DNA of 64,000 nt from Gammaproteobacteria bacterium (GCA_013373375.1 JABXHY010000004.1:62001-126000); one strand, 5' to 3'; positions 20,927-30,689 are shown, counted from the stretch's first letter. Numbers and translations are program-made. Notes: generated from the letters alone by a model not told the origin.

Positions 20927-23008
20927 TTAACTTTCCTCTTTGCGTTCTCGAAACCAAAGAGTACTTAACGCAATCAGTGCCAACATCAAACACAACCAAC
21001 GCAAGACGTTGTTCCAGTTCATCGGCCAATCATTCGTTTTTTGATTCATACGCTGCTCTGTCATTTTGTTTTTATGATATCTCAAAGCAGCATTCCAGCT
21101 ATCTCTCGGATAAACATAAAATGAACTGAGCCTCTCTTGTTGTCCAAATGCTATATCATCACTCATTGGCTCCCAACCTCGAACCACATGATACCAACCT
21201 GGAGTTTCAGGATACACATATCGGCATTTGCGTGAATGAGATCGCAGAGCATTACTCTCATCACTTTCATTACTTTCAAGATCGGAACTTCGAAAGTTAA
21301 ACTGTTTTTTACTATTAGCATTAATTCCTAATGTAAACGGAAACTGTTGATTGTAAGTCCTCAAATCGTTAGACGCCGTCTGTATACTCAAAGGTTCTGG
21401 ATAGTGAAAAAAGTCTGCGCAAACTTCTATTGGATAGCCAACTGTTGGGAGGTGTTCACTTTTAACCTCAACTACTGGCGCATATGAAATCCATTCCGGC
21501 TGATCAATAATCTTTTGCCATAGCTTGGTATAAGCAACGCTATGTCCCGACAACTGCCATTGATAGGAATCAAGAATTCGAGAGACCGTTAAAGTAGCTT
21601 CAATTGATTCGACGCGATAAACTAAACCTTGCTCTGCATCTCCTTTTACCAATTCTTTCAAGCGACCTGAAGAACTGAAAGCTTTCAAACCATCAACTGT
21701 TAAGGGTGGCATTAAACTTCCTTTATTGATTTCTCCGGTTTGTAACAGTTCATCTTGATGAGTTTTATTATCGGTATCGCCGCTCCATTTTGAAAAGCCT
21801 TTCGGGATAACTGTTTCAGAAACAGGAGATAATTGAAATTGAACATTAAAAGATTTAAAAATATCTTTTAATCGCTCTGATGAAAACGATTGGAGTTCTT
21901 GTTCAACATTTCTATCCATAACAATAACAATGTGTGCGCCAAGATTCGAAAACTTTTCCAAACGCTCAAACTCCTTATCTTGCAGCTTGGTAAATCGACT
22001 AAACTCAATGACCACTAAGTTTATCTCGACAAGGTCAAGCCAGTTACTTTTCTGCCAACTTTCCTTGATTTTATTCATCCCTAGTTTTACATCATCGCTT
22101 TTTTTTTGTTCTTCACCGATAACACCTGTAGACTCGGTTGCGTTATTTTCTGTCTCTTCGTTTGTTGAACCATCTGTATTATTTAACAAGCTATAATAGG
22201 ACTCTCGTTGAGTGAACTGCTTTAAAGTATTTTTAGCGCTAATCTCAATATCACTGAATACTTGAAAACTCTCCTGTGCCAGCCATTTTCTTAAATAGTT
22301 AAATTCAAACGATGGAGAGGTTTGTAATAGCAATGCATTTAAAGTTTTTGACCGAGTTACAATAATCGCAATTGGCTGACTTGCTAATACCAAATCTTTT
22401 TCCACTAGCTGCAATTGATACAGTTGCTTTCCATAATCTTTCGGCATCCAGGTTAATTCGAACCTGCCATTCACTATTCTTTTGCTCTCCGCAACAATAC
22501 CGCTGACCTTACTCTCCACTCGAACACTAAGCGAATCATTATCACTGTCTTTCAGATTCAAAATACCATTTATTAAAACAGGCTCTCCGATTTGAGCTTC
22601 TGTTCTAAAATCAATCTTTACAAAGTCAGGTTCAAAACTCTTTGGGTCTTTTGACACCGCATCACTTTCCAACAGTTGAACATCTATTTTACTTTGTTCA
22701 AGTTGCTCCCATTCTATTGAGGTTAAACCGCTTCCACGAATCACTAACTGACTTACTTCAGAATTAGAGTGTATAAAGTCCTTGATACTGGATACAGATT
22801 TTCCATCATTACTTGATGATATTCCTCGCAACAGGTAAATATCGTTTTCAGATGAACCTAGCCAATTTAATAAGCTATCGTCGGTATTAATTGACTTGTA
22901 GTGAGAATTTAAGGCGTATAAATGAAAATACAAAAAGGCTGCCAATGCGGAAAAGAAAAGCAATGTTATAAGGATGTTATTTCGCTTATTAGAATGATTT
23001 AAGCTCAT
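20927..23008 (-). CDS. Membrane protein of MoxR/BatA cluster, GATase-like region
   Basis: This 693-residue protein is anchored by a membrane helix at each end (about residues 11-29 and 668-686), so the large middle is periplasmic. A segment around 220-245 (LNALLLQTSPSFEFNYLRK) and a later LVVIEFSRF...HIVIVMDR stretch resemble the glutamine-amidotransferase-like domain often found in the last gene of MoxR-DUF58-BatA clusters, without an obvious catalytic cysteine. No named family is confidently recognised. It is the last gene of the six-gene cluster, four bases after the preceding gene, and ends convergent with the SPOR gene. Confidence 0.7.
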   Translation of the reverse strand: MSLNHSNKRNNILITLLFFSALAAFLYFHLYALNSHYKSINTDDSLLNWLGSSENDIYLLRGISSSNDGKSVSSIKDFIHSNSEVSQLVIRGSGLTSIEWEQLEQSKIDVQLLESDAVSKDPKSFEPDFVKIDFRTEAQIGEPVLINGILNLKDSDNDSLSVRVESKVSGIVAESKRIVNGRFELTWMPKDYGKQLYQLQLVEKDLVLASQPIAIIVTRSKTLNALLLQTSPSFEFNYLRKWLAQESFQVFSDIEISAKNTLKQFTQRESYYSLLNNTDGSTNEETENNATESTGVIGEEQKKSDDVKLGMNKIKESWQKSNWLDLVEINLVVIEFSRFTKLQDKEFERLEKFSNLGAHIVIVMDRNVEQELQSFSSERLKDIFKSFNVQFQLSPVSETVIPKGFSKWSGDTDNKTHQDELLQTGEINKGSLMPPLTVDGLKAFSSSGRLKELVKGDAEQGLVYRVESIEATLTVSRILDSYQWQLSGHSVAYTKLWQKIIDQPEWISYAPVVEVKSEHLPTVGYPIEVCADFFHYPEPLSIQTASNDLRTYNQQFPFTLGINANSKKQFNFRSSDLESNESDESNALRSHSRKCRYVYPETPGWYHVVRGWEPMSDDIAFGQQERLSSFYVYPRDSWNAALRYHKNKMTEQRMNQKTNDWPMNWNNVLRWLCLMLALIALSTLWFRERKEES

Positions 23009-23012
23009 AAAA

Positions 23013-25304
23013 TCATTCCTCAGTTTTCCTCGCCGTATCTTTAGTCGAATCTAGCGATGTTTGCTTTTGAATAAAATATCGTGGTTTAGTATTAATGATT
23101 AAGCGCTTTGTATCTGACTTTTGCAATGGCGCTAGCAGGTCATAAATACTTTTTACGCAAGAGTCACAGCCTTGACTTGCCAAGATAATCCCATCCAATT
23201 GCTTCGATAAAATCTGAGCTAGCTCTAATTCTTTCTGCGCGATAAGTTGGTTTTGTATTTCCATTAATAAGCCGACCAATCGTCGCTTATCGGTAGGATC
23301 ATCTAAGATCGAATCATTACTCGCCTTAATTAGACTCATAAAGTGCATTATCAGACTTTGTAACGCGTTTTTGCCAGACTGATTTTCCAGAGTTACAAAC
23401 TTATCCTTTACGGTTTGCACATCACCCTCAAAACGCCTATCTTCGCTCACAGGAGGAGGCTCAAAACCCAAGCGTTGAACATAAATCCGATCAGCCTGTC
23501 GAGCACGCTTTAGAAACTCATAAGCTCTATATTCAAAAGGCAAAGCAACTTCTGGCTGAAATAACATCAAATGCTTTTCGGCCTGCCACATTTCGGCCAC
23601 AGCTTGACGCATTAAATACTTAGGATCGTAGTTTGACTGAGCCACAGTGTCGTCATATTGATGCTCATGCAAATACTGCTCGATTAGGTCATCTCTTCCG
23701 TCATTGACACCGACATCACTATTTTGTGGTCCATGATCATGATGATGATTTTCTGCTTCTTGTTCATGATCAGATTCTTCTGACTTAAGCTGGTCCTTCT
23801 CACTTTCTACATTAGTAGTCGCCTCGCTTAAATTCACGCTGACTTGTTCATCGGCTTCGTCACCAAGATATTGACCATAACGTTGTTTCAGGTCTTGCTG
23901 AGAGAAGCCAATATCTCTCGATTGATTTTCAAACTGTTCACTCTCAATAAATGATTTTTCTTCAATCAATTTTTCCGTATCAATAATGATTTGTCTTTGG
24001 CTTCTAAAATACTCTTGAAAATACTTAATTTGCATACTGGCAGTATTCTCTACTACCTCCTTCTGCTCTAGCCAACGAACAATGATTGCTGGAGACTGTA
24101 CAACTTGAGGAGACGGTAAAGCGTTGTCAGATACCAATAGCCGAACATAAAACTCATTCCCAGGTTCTAGACCAAAAGACGTCATATCAAATTGTTTATT
24201 CAATACTAAACGATTGGTTGCTAAGAATGATTCTTCAACTGGTATGGATCTATCCCGAAACTTTACACCCTCTCCACTTCCTTTTACGGCAGTTACCTTC
24301 CATTCCATCTTCGAAAAACCGAAATCGTCAGAGACATAGGCTTTTACATCAATAGTAGCGAGCTGTTCAGAATTAAACTCTAAGATCTGCTCCTTTGGTT
24401 GACTGATACTTATACTTGGAAGCTCATCAATCGCAACATCAATGCGAAACGTTTCGGACTTAACCAAGTTCCCTTGTTGATCAACTCCTTGGAAGTAATA
24501 GAGATCAGATTCAGATACAATATCTTCATACTGATAACTGTCCCCATCAAATGATACAGGCGAAGAGCGATCATTCGATATAAATCTGATTTCCAAACTA
24601 CGGATATTCTTTGCTGTTTTTAAAGCCCAAACAATTCTACTTCCTTGTGTGGCACCAAAGCTTAGCAATGATAATTTTCTTTTTTCTTCACCTGTATACC
24701 CAGGCGGAATGATAGAGATTATAGTATCAGTAAATTGAAGTAATTCTGAAGCTGTGTCATTCGAACTATCACTTGGCTGAATTATTCCCTTACTTCTTTC
24801 TTTCGAATAGTCTGCGATAAGAATATTTGCTAGTAAAAGCACTGGTATCAGAATTGATAGCGCGGCTATAAACTTCGGTTTTATGCCAATTAAAATACCT
24901 TGTGAATATTTAAGTTCGCTGGCCGACAACCTCTGCAATTGAAGCTTTTCTATTTCGTTAAGTTTACTAAATGGTTTTGCTATTATCTGTGTACTAAATA
25001 AAAGTTCTTTTTCAACCAGATTAAATCTTCTCGCAATCAAATTTATATTGGGGGAAAAGATAAGGTTAAGCTTAATTGCAAACAGCATAAACAACAAACT
25101 TGCTCCTAGAATTTTCGCCCAGCTTAAGTAATCAATCGGAGTTAAGAAAATGCTAAGCATATAGCAAGTCAGGATCCAAATTAATATTGATACAAGAACT
25201 GTGGCACAGCGTGAAATTATATTAATTTGATTGAGGTGACTGTTTAACTTACTGATTCGATCGGTTAATGTATTGTTTTCAATTTCTTGTTCGGAATCGC
25301 TCAC
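23013..25304 (-). CDS. DUF4175-like coiled-coil membrane protein
   Basis: This 763-residue protein has two membrane helices near the N-terminus (about 31-55 and 60-85) and a third near 165-185. A periplasmic beta-rich region follows (about 195-430), then a long helical, highly charged part with a histidine-rich stretch (near 520-560). A CDSC motif lies near 713-716. The layout resembles the DUF4175/TIGR02302-type protein found beside BatA genes, but similarity is judged from architecture and context, not a firm motif. It overlaps the BatA-like gene upstream by four bases and is followed closely by the last gene of the cluster. Confidence 0.7.
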   Translation of the reverse strand: MSDSEQEIENNTLTDRISKLNSHLNQINIISRCATVLVSILIWILTCYMLSIFLTPIDYLSWAKILGASLLFMLFAIKLNLIFSPNINLIARRFNLVEKELLFSTQIIAKPFSKLNEIEKLQLQRLSASELKYSQGILIGIKPKFIAALSILIPVLLLANILIADYSKERSKGIIQPSDSSNDTASELLQFTDTIISIIPPGYTGEEKRKLSLLSFGATQGSRIVWALKTAKNIRSLEIRFISNDRSSPVSFDGDSYQYEDIVSESDLYYFQGVDQQGNLVKSETFRIDVAIDELPSISISQPKEQILEFNSEQLATIDVKAYVSDDFGFSKMEWKVTAVKGSGEGVKFRDRSIPVEESFLATNRLVLNKQFDMTSFGLEPGNEFYVRLLVSDNALPSPQVVQSPAIIVRWLEQKEVVENTASMQIKYFQEYFRSQRQIIIDTEKLIEEKSFIESEQFENQSRDIGFSQQDLKQRYGQYLGDEADEQVSVNLSEATTNVESEKDQLKSEESDHEQEAENHHHDHGPQNSDVGVNDGRDDLIEQYLHEHQYDDTVAQSNYDPKYLMRQAVAEMWQAEKHLMLFQPEVALPFEYRAYEFLKRARQADRIYVQRLGFEPPPVSEDRRFEGDVQTVKDKFVTLENQSGKNALQSLIMHFMSLIKASNDSILDDPTDKRRLVGLLMEIQNQLIAQKELELAQILSKQLDGIILASQGCDSCVKSIYDLLAPLQKSDTKRLIINTKPRYFIQKQTSLDSTKDTARKTEE

Positions 25305-26641
25305 TTCTGGCTCCTTCTAAATAAAAAGGTGGCTAAAAGCCTCTCCAGAACAAACAACATTAAGAATACGATTATTAGATAGATAGTAATATTTTTAGTC
25401 GAGTAGTCGTCAATCACCAGATCTCCATTAGTGCTATGACTGACTCCAATGTAAGCACCTTTTTCAGCAAGTAACTTTTGAAGAATTTCAACTAAATATA
25501 ATGGCGAGCTCTCTTTCCAGTTACTGTTTTGCTCTGTGTCCCCCGATAATTGTAAAACCTGGCAGCTAATATTAGTATTTTTAAATCCTTTACAGCTTTG
25601 ACTTTCGCTCTTTCGCCAATCAGCCTCTTGCTTATGCATCAACCAGATTGAGATTTTGTCAGTTTTATTATTCAGAACAATGAAAATAAGCTCACTATGT
25701 TCTTTAAGAGCTTTTTCAACATTAGGCACGTATCCTTGTAGCTGACTTAACTGAGTGAAAATCTCTGGTATTTGATCAATCGTTATCGTTTTCAACTCAA
25801 TTGAGTTTTTCAATGGATCAATCAAACTCGAGAAATCCTGTAATAATTTATCAAGTTTAAATTGGTTCTCTTTATTCGAAATAACTATTAATATTTTTTT
25901 TGTTCTAGAAAAATCAAGCTTCGTTCCAACACCAAGCTTTTTTCCAATTTCAAGCTTTTTTCCAATTCCAAGACCTAGAGGTGAACCGGACCTAAGCTCG
26001 CTTTCTGGTGACTCTGACAGTGTCGATATTAAATTCGAAGTCGTCATTAATTTAGTCATCCACTGACCACTTTCTAAATATACAAAAGGATTCGATACTG
26101 CAAAACGTTCATAAATACTCTCATTTACCAGCAGCATTGTTTCGCTATCATCAAGTATCTGTTCCATAGAGGTTACATAAGTAAGAAAGTCTTTCTTCAC
26201 ATCATCCAAACAATATGATTGAGTATTGTTCTGAAAGCTCTTGATATCACTTAGTCGAGTAAGCTGGCAGGTACCGTAATAGACCCTTATCTCATTTGAA
26301 TCAGAAGAGTAATGATTAGTTAAATAGCTATTAATATAATCAAGTTCACTATCAGTAACCTGTTTAGCAATCAAAAAACTAGCCAATTTTTCACTTGCAT
26401 CAACCTTAACCAACGGTTTTGCCAGTAAAAAGGCAAGAACAGTCAATAATAAAAGGCGCAGAAAAAGCAGCAAAAGCTTTTCAAGCCTTGTTCTGGATTT
26501 TTTAGCTTGTGGTAACTGACTTAGCCAAGCTGTTGAGCCAATATAGAATTGTTTACGCTTTCTATTCTTCGCTAGGTGAACAATAATCGGAATCAATAAC
26601 GCAAAAAATATAAATAAGCCAGCAGGATTTAGTAGCTCCAT
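25301..26641 (-). CDS. BatA-like N-terminal membrane protein
   Basis: The protein starts with the BatA N-terminal signature: a helix (LNPAGLFIFFALLIPIIVHL), the basic loop AKNRKRKQFYIGSTAWL, and a second helix in RLLLLTVLAFLLAKPL. A periplasmic region of about 340 residues follows and a third helix closes the protein near the C-terminus. No complete VWA MIDAS motif is visible, so it may be a degenerate BatA. An open frame starts ten codons earlier inside the DUF58 gene. The ATG at 26639-26641 is preferred because it leaves an eight-base gap after the DUF58 stop and puts the hydrophobic helix at the usual position. An 18-bp tandem repeat lies in the middle. Confidence 0.8.
   Translation of the reverse strand: MELLNPAGLFIFFALLIPIIVHLAKNRKRKQFYIGSTAWLSQLPQAKKSRTRLEKLLLLFLRLLLLTVLAFLLAKPLVKVDASEKLASFLIAKQVTDSELDYINSYLTNHYSSDSNEIRVYYGTCQLTRLSDIKSFQNNTQSYCLDDVKKDFLTYVTSMEQILDDSETMLLVNESIYERFAVSNPFVYLESGQWMTKLMTTSNLISTLSESPESELRSGSPLGLGIGKKLEIGKKLGVGTKLDFSRTKKILIVISNKENQFKLDKLLQDFSSLIDPLKNSIELKTITIDQIPEIFTQLSQLQGYVPNVEKALKEHSELIFIVLNNKTDKISIWLMHKQEADWRKSESQSCKGFKNTNISCQVLQLSGDTEQNSNWKESSPLYLVEILQKLLAEKGAYIGVSHSTNGDLVIDDYSTKNITIYLIIVFLMLFVLERLLATFLFRRSQK
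25915..25968. repeat. 18-bp tandem repeat inside the BatA-like gene
   Basis: Three 18-base units starting CAAGCTT follow each other; the second and third differ by one base (CAAGCTTTTTTCCAATTT/C). They code for a six-residue repeat of the type I-G-K-K-L-E. The first unit is degenerate. Confidence 0.8.
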
Positions 26642-26649
26642 GATAAGCT

Positions 26650-27543
26650 TTACCTTGCTAGCCGTTGGCAAAGAAAATTATATAACATCTCATCAAGTGG
26701 CTTTTGAGTATTCACCCAATGCACTTTAATATCTCGAGACGCACACCAAGTTGTAACGTCCTTGATTCTTTTCTTTGACAATTCTTGATAATTCGACAGT
26801 TGAGTACGACTTAAGATAGTTTTATGACCAGTTTCGAGATCAGTAAGCTCAACTTCACCGAAATTAGAGATTTTTTTATCTAAATCATTAATCAAACCAA
26901 AAACAAAAATATCTCTATTTGTTTGAGTTAAAAAGTTGAGCAATTCATAAAATTCTTCTTTATTTTGATAGCTATCAGAAATTACTATTGCAAGGTCACT
27001 TGGCTGGTGACTGCGCTTCAAAGCCTCAAAATCTTCCGGAGTTAATTCACCTTTCGGTTGTATTTGGTTTAACGTTCTTATTATTTCGGTAAGTTGCGTG
27101 TCACCACTTGCCGACGGACATTTATAATCAATCTGATTGATACAGCTAAAGGCAACATCGTCTCCTTGCTGAAGCCCAATTTTAGCGATGCATGCGGTTA
27201 GCCAGATCGCATAACGAAATTTGGTTATTCCCAGCTTTGTATCAACTTGAGTCATTGACGTACTAGAATCTAACCATAAGGACAAACTTAGTTTGCTTTC
27301 TTTCTCTGCTTCACGAATAAAATAACGATCACTTCTGCTATACAATTTCCAATCGATTCGATTAACAGGATCACCAGGCTGGTAACTTCTTAACTGACTA
27401 AACTCATACCCTGAGCCCGGAAAAAGACTTGGATGTAAACCAGACATAAAACCGTTAACCAAGGTTTCAGTTAAAAGATTAAGCTCCTCAAACCGGGCTA
27501 ATCTGGTAGGAGTAATATTTGTTTCAAGTGCAATTCGATTCAT
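26650..27543 (-). CDS. DUF58 domain protein of MoxR cluster
   Basis: This 297-residue cytoplasmic protein carries the DUF58 hallmark SYQPGDPVNRIDWKLYSRSD followed by a VWA-like fold with a DxSxS metal site (LDSSTSM) and a second aspartate in VISDSYQ. DUF58 proteins are regularly encoded next to MoxR ATPases and are thought to be their adaptors or clients. It lies 18 bases downstream of the MoxR gene and precedes the BatA-like gene. The start gives a typical N-terminus without a signal peptide. Confidence 0.92.
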   Translation of the reverse strand: MNRIALETNITPTRLARFEELNLLTETLVNGFMSGLHPSLFPGSGYEFSQLRSYQPGDPVNRIDWKLYSRSDRYFIREAEKESKLSLSLWLDSSTSMTQVDTKLGITKFRYAIWLTACIAKIGLQQGDDVAFSCINQIDYKCPSASGDTQLTEIIRTLNQIQPKGELTPEDFEALKRSHQPSDLAIVISDSYQNKEEFYELLNFLTQTNRDIFVFGLINDLDKKISNFGEVELTDLETGHKTILSRTQLSNYQELSKKRIKDVTTWCASRDIKVHWVNTQKPLDEMLYNFLCQRLAR

Positions 27544-27561
27544 GCTAACCGCATTACGCTT

Positions 27562-28569
27562 TTATTTATGAAATACTTTTTTAAATAAAGAGTTCATTAA
27601 TGTCTCTATAGAAATACCATCGGCCTGAGCTTCAAACGTTAACAATATTCGATGACTTAAAGCCGAAAGATAAATAGCTTCGATATCAGAAGGAATGACA
27701 GACAGTCGACCTGCCAATAATGCTTTTGCTTTGGCTGCTAGCAAAATGGACTGACCTGCTCTCGGTCCAGCTCCCCAACGAATGTATTTTTTTACCGAGG
27801 AATCATTAGTCTCTTTCGGTCGAGTGAGTCGCACAAGAGTCGCAACATTTTCAATTAACTCGTCAGCCACAATAATTGAACGAGTGAGTGATTGCAGTCT
27901 AAGCAAATGACCTTCATCCAATTGAGCATTCACTTTTGCAGCCTCTACGCCAGTTGTTCGCTTTAGAATTTCAACTTCCTCTGAATAATTCGGATAATCC
28001 ACTTTCAAGTGTAATAGAAACCTATCGAGCTGAGCTTCAGGTAACGCATAGGTCCCAGCCTGCTCAATTGGATTTTGTGTTGCTAAAACGAAAAATGGTT
28101 TTGGTAATATATGTTCTTCACCTGCAAAGCTAATAACACGCTCTTGCATCGCTTCGAGCAATGCCGCTTGGGTTTTCGGTGGAGTTCGATTGATTTCATC
28201 GGCCAATAACAGGTTGGTAAATACGGGACCTTTTTGAAATTTAAAAAAGCGTTTACCAGTTGAGTGATCTTCTTCAAGAATTTCAGTGCCTATGACATCA
28301 GAAGGCATCATATCGGGTGTAAATTGAATACGTTTAAAGTCTAGGTCAAGCGCCTTGCTCAATGAGCTTATCATGAGAGTTTTTGCCAAACCCGGTACAC
28401 CTTCCAATAAGCAATGCCCTCCCGCAAGCAACCCTACCATTAGTAACTCAATGGTGGCTTGTTGACCGACGAGAGCTTTAGCCATTTCAGTTCTAACGTT
28501 TTCAACTTTCTCAATTAGATCACTGAGCTCAGATTCCGAAATACTTGTTTTCTGTAATGGTTCAGTCAT
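27562..28569 (-). CDS. MoxR-family AAA+ ATPase
   Basis: This 335-residue AAA+ protein is of the MoxR family, presumed chaperones that mature or remodel VWA-domain and membrane partners. Walker A is GVPGLAKTLM (about residues 59-68), Walker B and the following segment are LLLADEINRTPPKTQAALLE, and the sensor-1 motif is FVLATQNPIEQAGTY. The C-terminal lid is present. The length is normal. It is the second gene of the DUF4159-MoxR-DUF58-BatA cluster, 12 bases after the DUF4159 gene. Confidence 0.95.
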   Translation of the reverse strand: MTEPLQKTSISESELSDLIEKVENVRTEMAKALVGQQATIELLMVGLLAGGHCLLEGVPGLAKTLMISSLSKALDLDFKRIQFTPDMMPSDVIGTEILEEDHSTGKRFFKFQKGPVFTNLLLADEINRTPPKTQAALLEAMQERVISFAGEEHILPKPFFVLATQNPIEQAGTYALPEAQLDRFLLHLKVDYPNYSEEVEILKRTTGVEAAKVNAQLDEGHLLRLQSLTRSIIVADELIENVATLVRLTRPKETNDSSVKKYIRWGAGPRAGQSILLAAKAKALLAGRLSVIPSDIEAIYLSALSHRILLTFEAQADGISIETLMNSLFKKVFHK

Positions 28570-28581
28570 TATTTCCTCGAC

Positions 28582-29277
28582 TTAAGCCGTCATTGAATAC
28601 ACAACTATGTTCACGGCAAACTTGGTATTGTCTTCGAACATGAAACGCTTATTTCTAAAATCATAGTCCCAGTCACAGCCATAGTCTTTATTGCTGTAGA
28701 GGACTCCAATTCTACCGTTAATAATAATTGCCTTAAGGTAATCATGTACCAAATCATCTCCCCATCCATTTAACTCAACACTCGATAACGGAGGACCATC
28801 AAACTTAAAAAAAGCAGAATAGATAGGATGATTATTGGGTATCTTATTTAATGACTGTTCACCGAACATCTCTTGCATTTGCTGCTCGAAACTTTGAGCG
28901 AACGCACCATCAATATCATGATTACAATCATCAACAAATACGAAGCCTCCATTATTAACATACTGATAAAAATTGCGCCGCTCAGCTGTATTAAACTGAA
29001 CAAGTTTATGGCCAGCCAGATAACAAAATGGTGACTTTAACATCGCAGGATCAGAAAGAGGAATCACTCGCTCCTCAGGATCGACATTGATAGTCGTATA
29101 TTCAATAAGGGAGTTGAGCAAATTAGACGGCATTCGTTCATCAACATTCCAATCACCTGACTCGTAACTCAAACGAGTAAAGTAAAAATCGTAATGCGGT
29201 CGAGCGATCAGTCTACTGGGAAGCAATCCCATTGCCCCAGTACTCATTATTGCCTTAAGGCACTGTCGACGATTCAT
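28582..29277 (-). CDS. DUF4159 protein with Tat-like signal
   Basis: This 231-residue protein begins MNRRQCLKAIMSTGAMGLLP, a twin-arginine-type signal with Cys in place of the usual hydrophobic residue after RRx. The rest is a DUF4159 domain: YFTRLSYESGDW at the start, GGFVFVDDCNH in the middle and a C-terminal NIVVYSMTA strand. DUF4159 has a class-I-GATase-like fold and occurs in MoxR/BatA clusters. It is the first gene of the cluster. If exported, it would act in the periplasm alongside the periplasmic parts of the BatA-like proteins. Confidence 0.85.
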   Translation of the reverse strand: MNRRQCLKAIMSTGAMGLLPSRLIARPHYDFYFTRLSYESGDWNVDERMPSNLLNSLIEYTTINVDPEERVIPLSDPAMLKSPFCYLAGHKLVQFNTAERRNFYQYVNNGGFVFVDDCNHDIDGAFAQSFEQQMQEMFGEQSLNKIPNNHPIYSAFFKFDGPPLSSVELNGWGDDLVHDYLKAIIINGRIGVLYSNKDYGCDWDYDFRNKRFMFEDNTKFAVNIVVYSMTA

Positions 29278-29295
29278 AAAGAGACTACTTTAGTT

Positions 29296-29342
29296 GCGAG
29301 TAACCAGTGCCATTGCGCATATAGTTACTCGCTATTATCACA
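29296..29342. repeat. 9-bp inverted repeat between tldE-like and DUF4159 genes
   Basis: GCGAGTAAC (29296-29304) is matched perfectly by GTTACTCGC (29334-29342), 29 bases apart, filling the 65-base gap. There is no T-run on either side, so it may be an operator or a 3'-end hairpin for the TldE-like transcript rather than a standard terminator. Confidence 0.6.
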
Positions 29343-30689
29343 TTATACAGCGTCAGATAAGCTACTAAAGGTGAAGTCTCGAATTTTCATGGGCGGTACC
29401 ATGCAACCATTAATTCGAAATGGTTTTCCGAGTGCCTCAATATTATTCAGCATGACTATCGGGCTTTCATTGAATCGGAAATTCTTAATTGGGTATTTAA
29501 TTTTCCCGTTTTCAATAAAAAATGTTCCGTCTCTGGTTAATCCGGTATACAACAAAGATTGGGGATCAAGTTGACGAATGTACCAAAGTCGTGTGACCAA
29601 AATACCGCGACGGGTATTCTTAATCATTTCCTCAATGCTTTCGTCTCCACCTTCCATAATGAACTGAAGACCGCCAGCGGGTGTTGGAACATAATCGGTT
29701 TTCGTTTTTTCCGCCCAATAACGAGAATTGGGCATAGTAACAACTTTACCGTTTTTCACCCATTGAATGCGCTCGACTGGAGCACCATCCGATGAGAAGT
29801 GAGGTGTTGGTACTTCAGGATGATTCGGATCAGTGTAGATATTGACACGCTCATCAAATAGCTTCATTCCCAGTTTTGTTTTCGGAGGATTTTTTTCATC
29901 ATCTTTCGGCTTGTAACTTAAAAAACTACGACCTTCTTCTGCCGAACGTTGGTCCATGCTTCCCGCCATATTTTGCAACAGCTGGATACTTGCTGCCGGC
30001 TCAAGAATTACCGTGTATCGACCTGGTTCAAGTTCTTTCGCATCGGATGAATCCAAAGCTTTTTGAATGGCTATTTTTGAGGCTTCTGCTGTATTCAGTT
30101 TTTTTACATCAGAATAATCTCGAGTGACCCAACCAGAACCTTTACCATCTTCAGTTCGAATTGTTGCAGAAAAATCAACTGAGGTTGAAGTGTTGTAAGC
30201 AAACAAACCATTACTGTTCATTAACGCCAGCATATTTTCACTGTCATTTAAAAAGCCCGCAGCAATCAATTTATTTTTCTTTGATGGCACAATACTGTTT
30301 TCAGCAGCTTTTGCTCGATACTCAGGAGTAACACTGGCCGTTGAGTTGAAATGTGTATTTGCCTTCTTAAATTTTGCTGACTTTAGTGGTGGCATATATT
30401 CAGGGTTTTCTGGTGCCAACTTGGCCAGCTCTTCCGAACGACGAACAACTTTTTCTAACGATGCATCATCAAATTCATTGATCGTCGCCGTGCCTACTTT
30501 TTTGCCATAAGCCGATTGCACTGAAAGCGTTAAATCACTCACACTACCCGAAGTAGTGACTGTGTTTCGTGCGTATCGAATATTACCACTCACCACTCCT
30601 GACAAATTGCATTCACAACTGTCGGCTTTGGAGTACGAAATTACTTTCTTTAAAATCTTTTTTGCTTCTTGTTCAGATAAAATCGCCAT
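29343..30689 (-). CDS. TldE/PmbA-like protein
   Basis: This 448-residue protein belongs to the TldD/PmbA (U62) family and lacks the HExxxH zinc motif, as expected for the non-catalytic TldE/PmbA partner. Typical segments are the RYARNTVTTSGSVSD strand near residue 35, the LEPGRYTVILEP motif, and the C-terminal FFIENGKIKYPIKNFRFNES with VMLNNIEALG. No signal peptide is seen. It lies 36 bases after the Tat-signal TldD gene, so the two probably form a heterodimer. In characterised systems TldD/E acts as a protease on partly unfolded peptides, for example in microcin or antitoxin processing. The substrate here is unknown. Confidence 0.9.
   Translation of the reverse strand: MAILSEQEAKKILKKVISYSKADSCECNLSGVVSGNIRYARNTVTTSGSVSDLTLSVQSAYGKKVGTATINEFDDASLEKVVRRSEELAKLAPENPEYMPPLKSAKFKKANTHFNSTASVTPEYRAKAAENSIVPSKKNKLIAAGFLNDSENMLALMNSNGLFAYNTSTSVDFSATIRTEDGKGSGWVTRDYSDVKKLNTAEASKIAIQKALDSSDAKELEPGRYTVILEPAASIQLLQNMAGSMDQRSAEEGRSFLSYKPKDDEKNPPKTKLGMKLFDERVNIYTDPNHPEVPTPHFSSDGAPVERIQWVKNGKVVTMPNSRYWAEKTKTDYVPTPAGGLQFIMEGGDESIEEMIKNTRRGILVTRLWYIRQLDPQSLLYTGLTRDGTFFIENGKIKYPIKNFRFNESPIVMLNNIEALGKPFRINGCMVPPMKIRDFTFSSLSDAV

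Noticed and set aside
20905-20935. Terminator between the SPOR gene and the minus-strand cluster
   Set aside because: GGAAAAGT/AACTTTCC pairing is imperfect and lacks a T-run; left uncalled.
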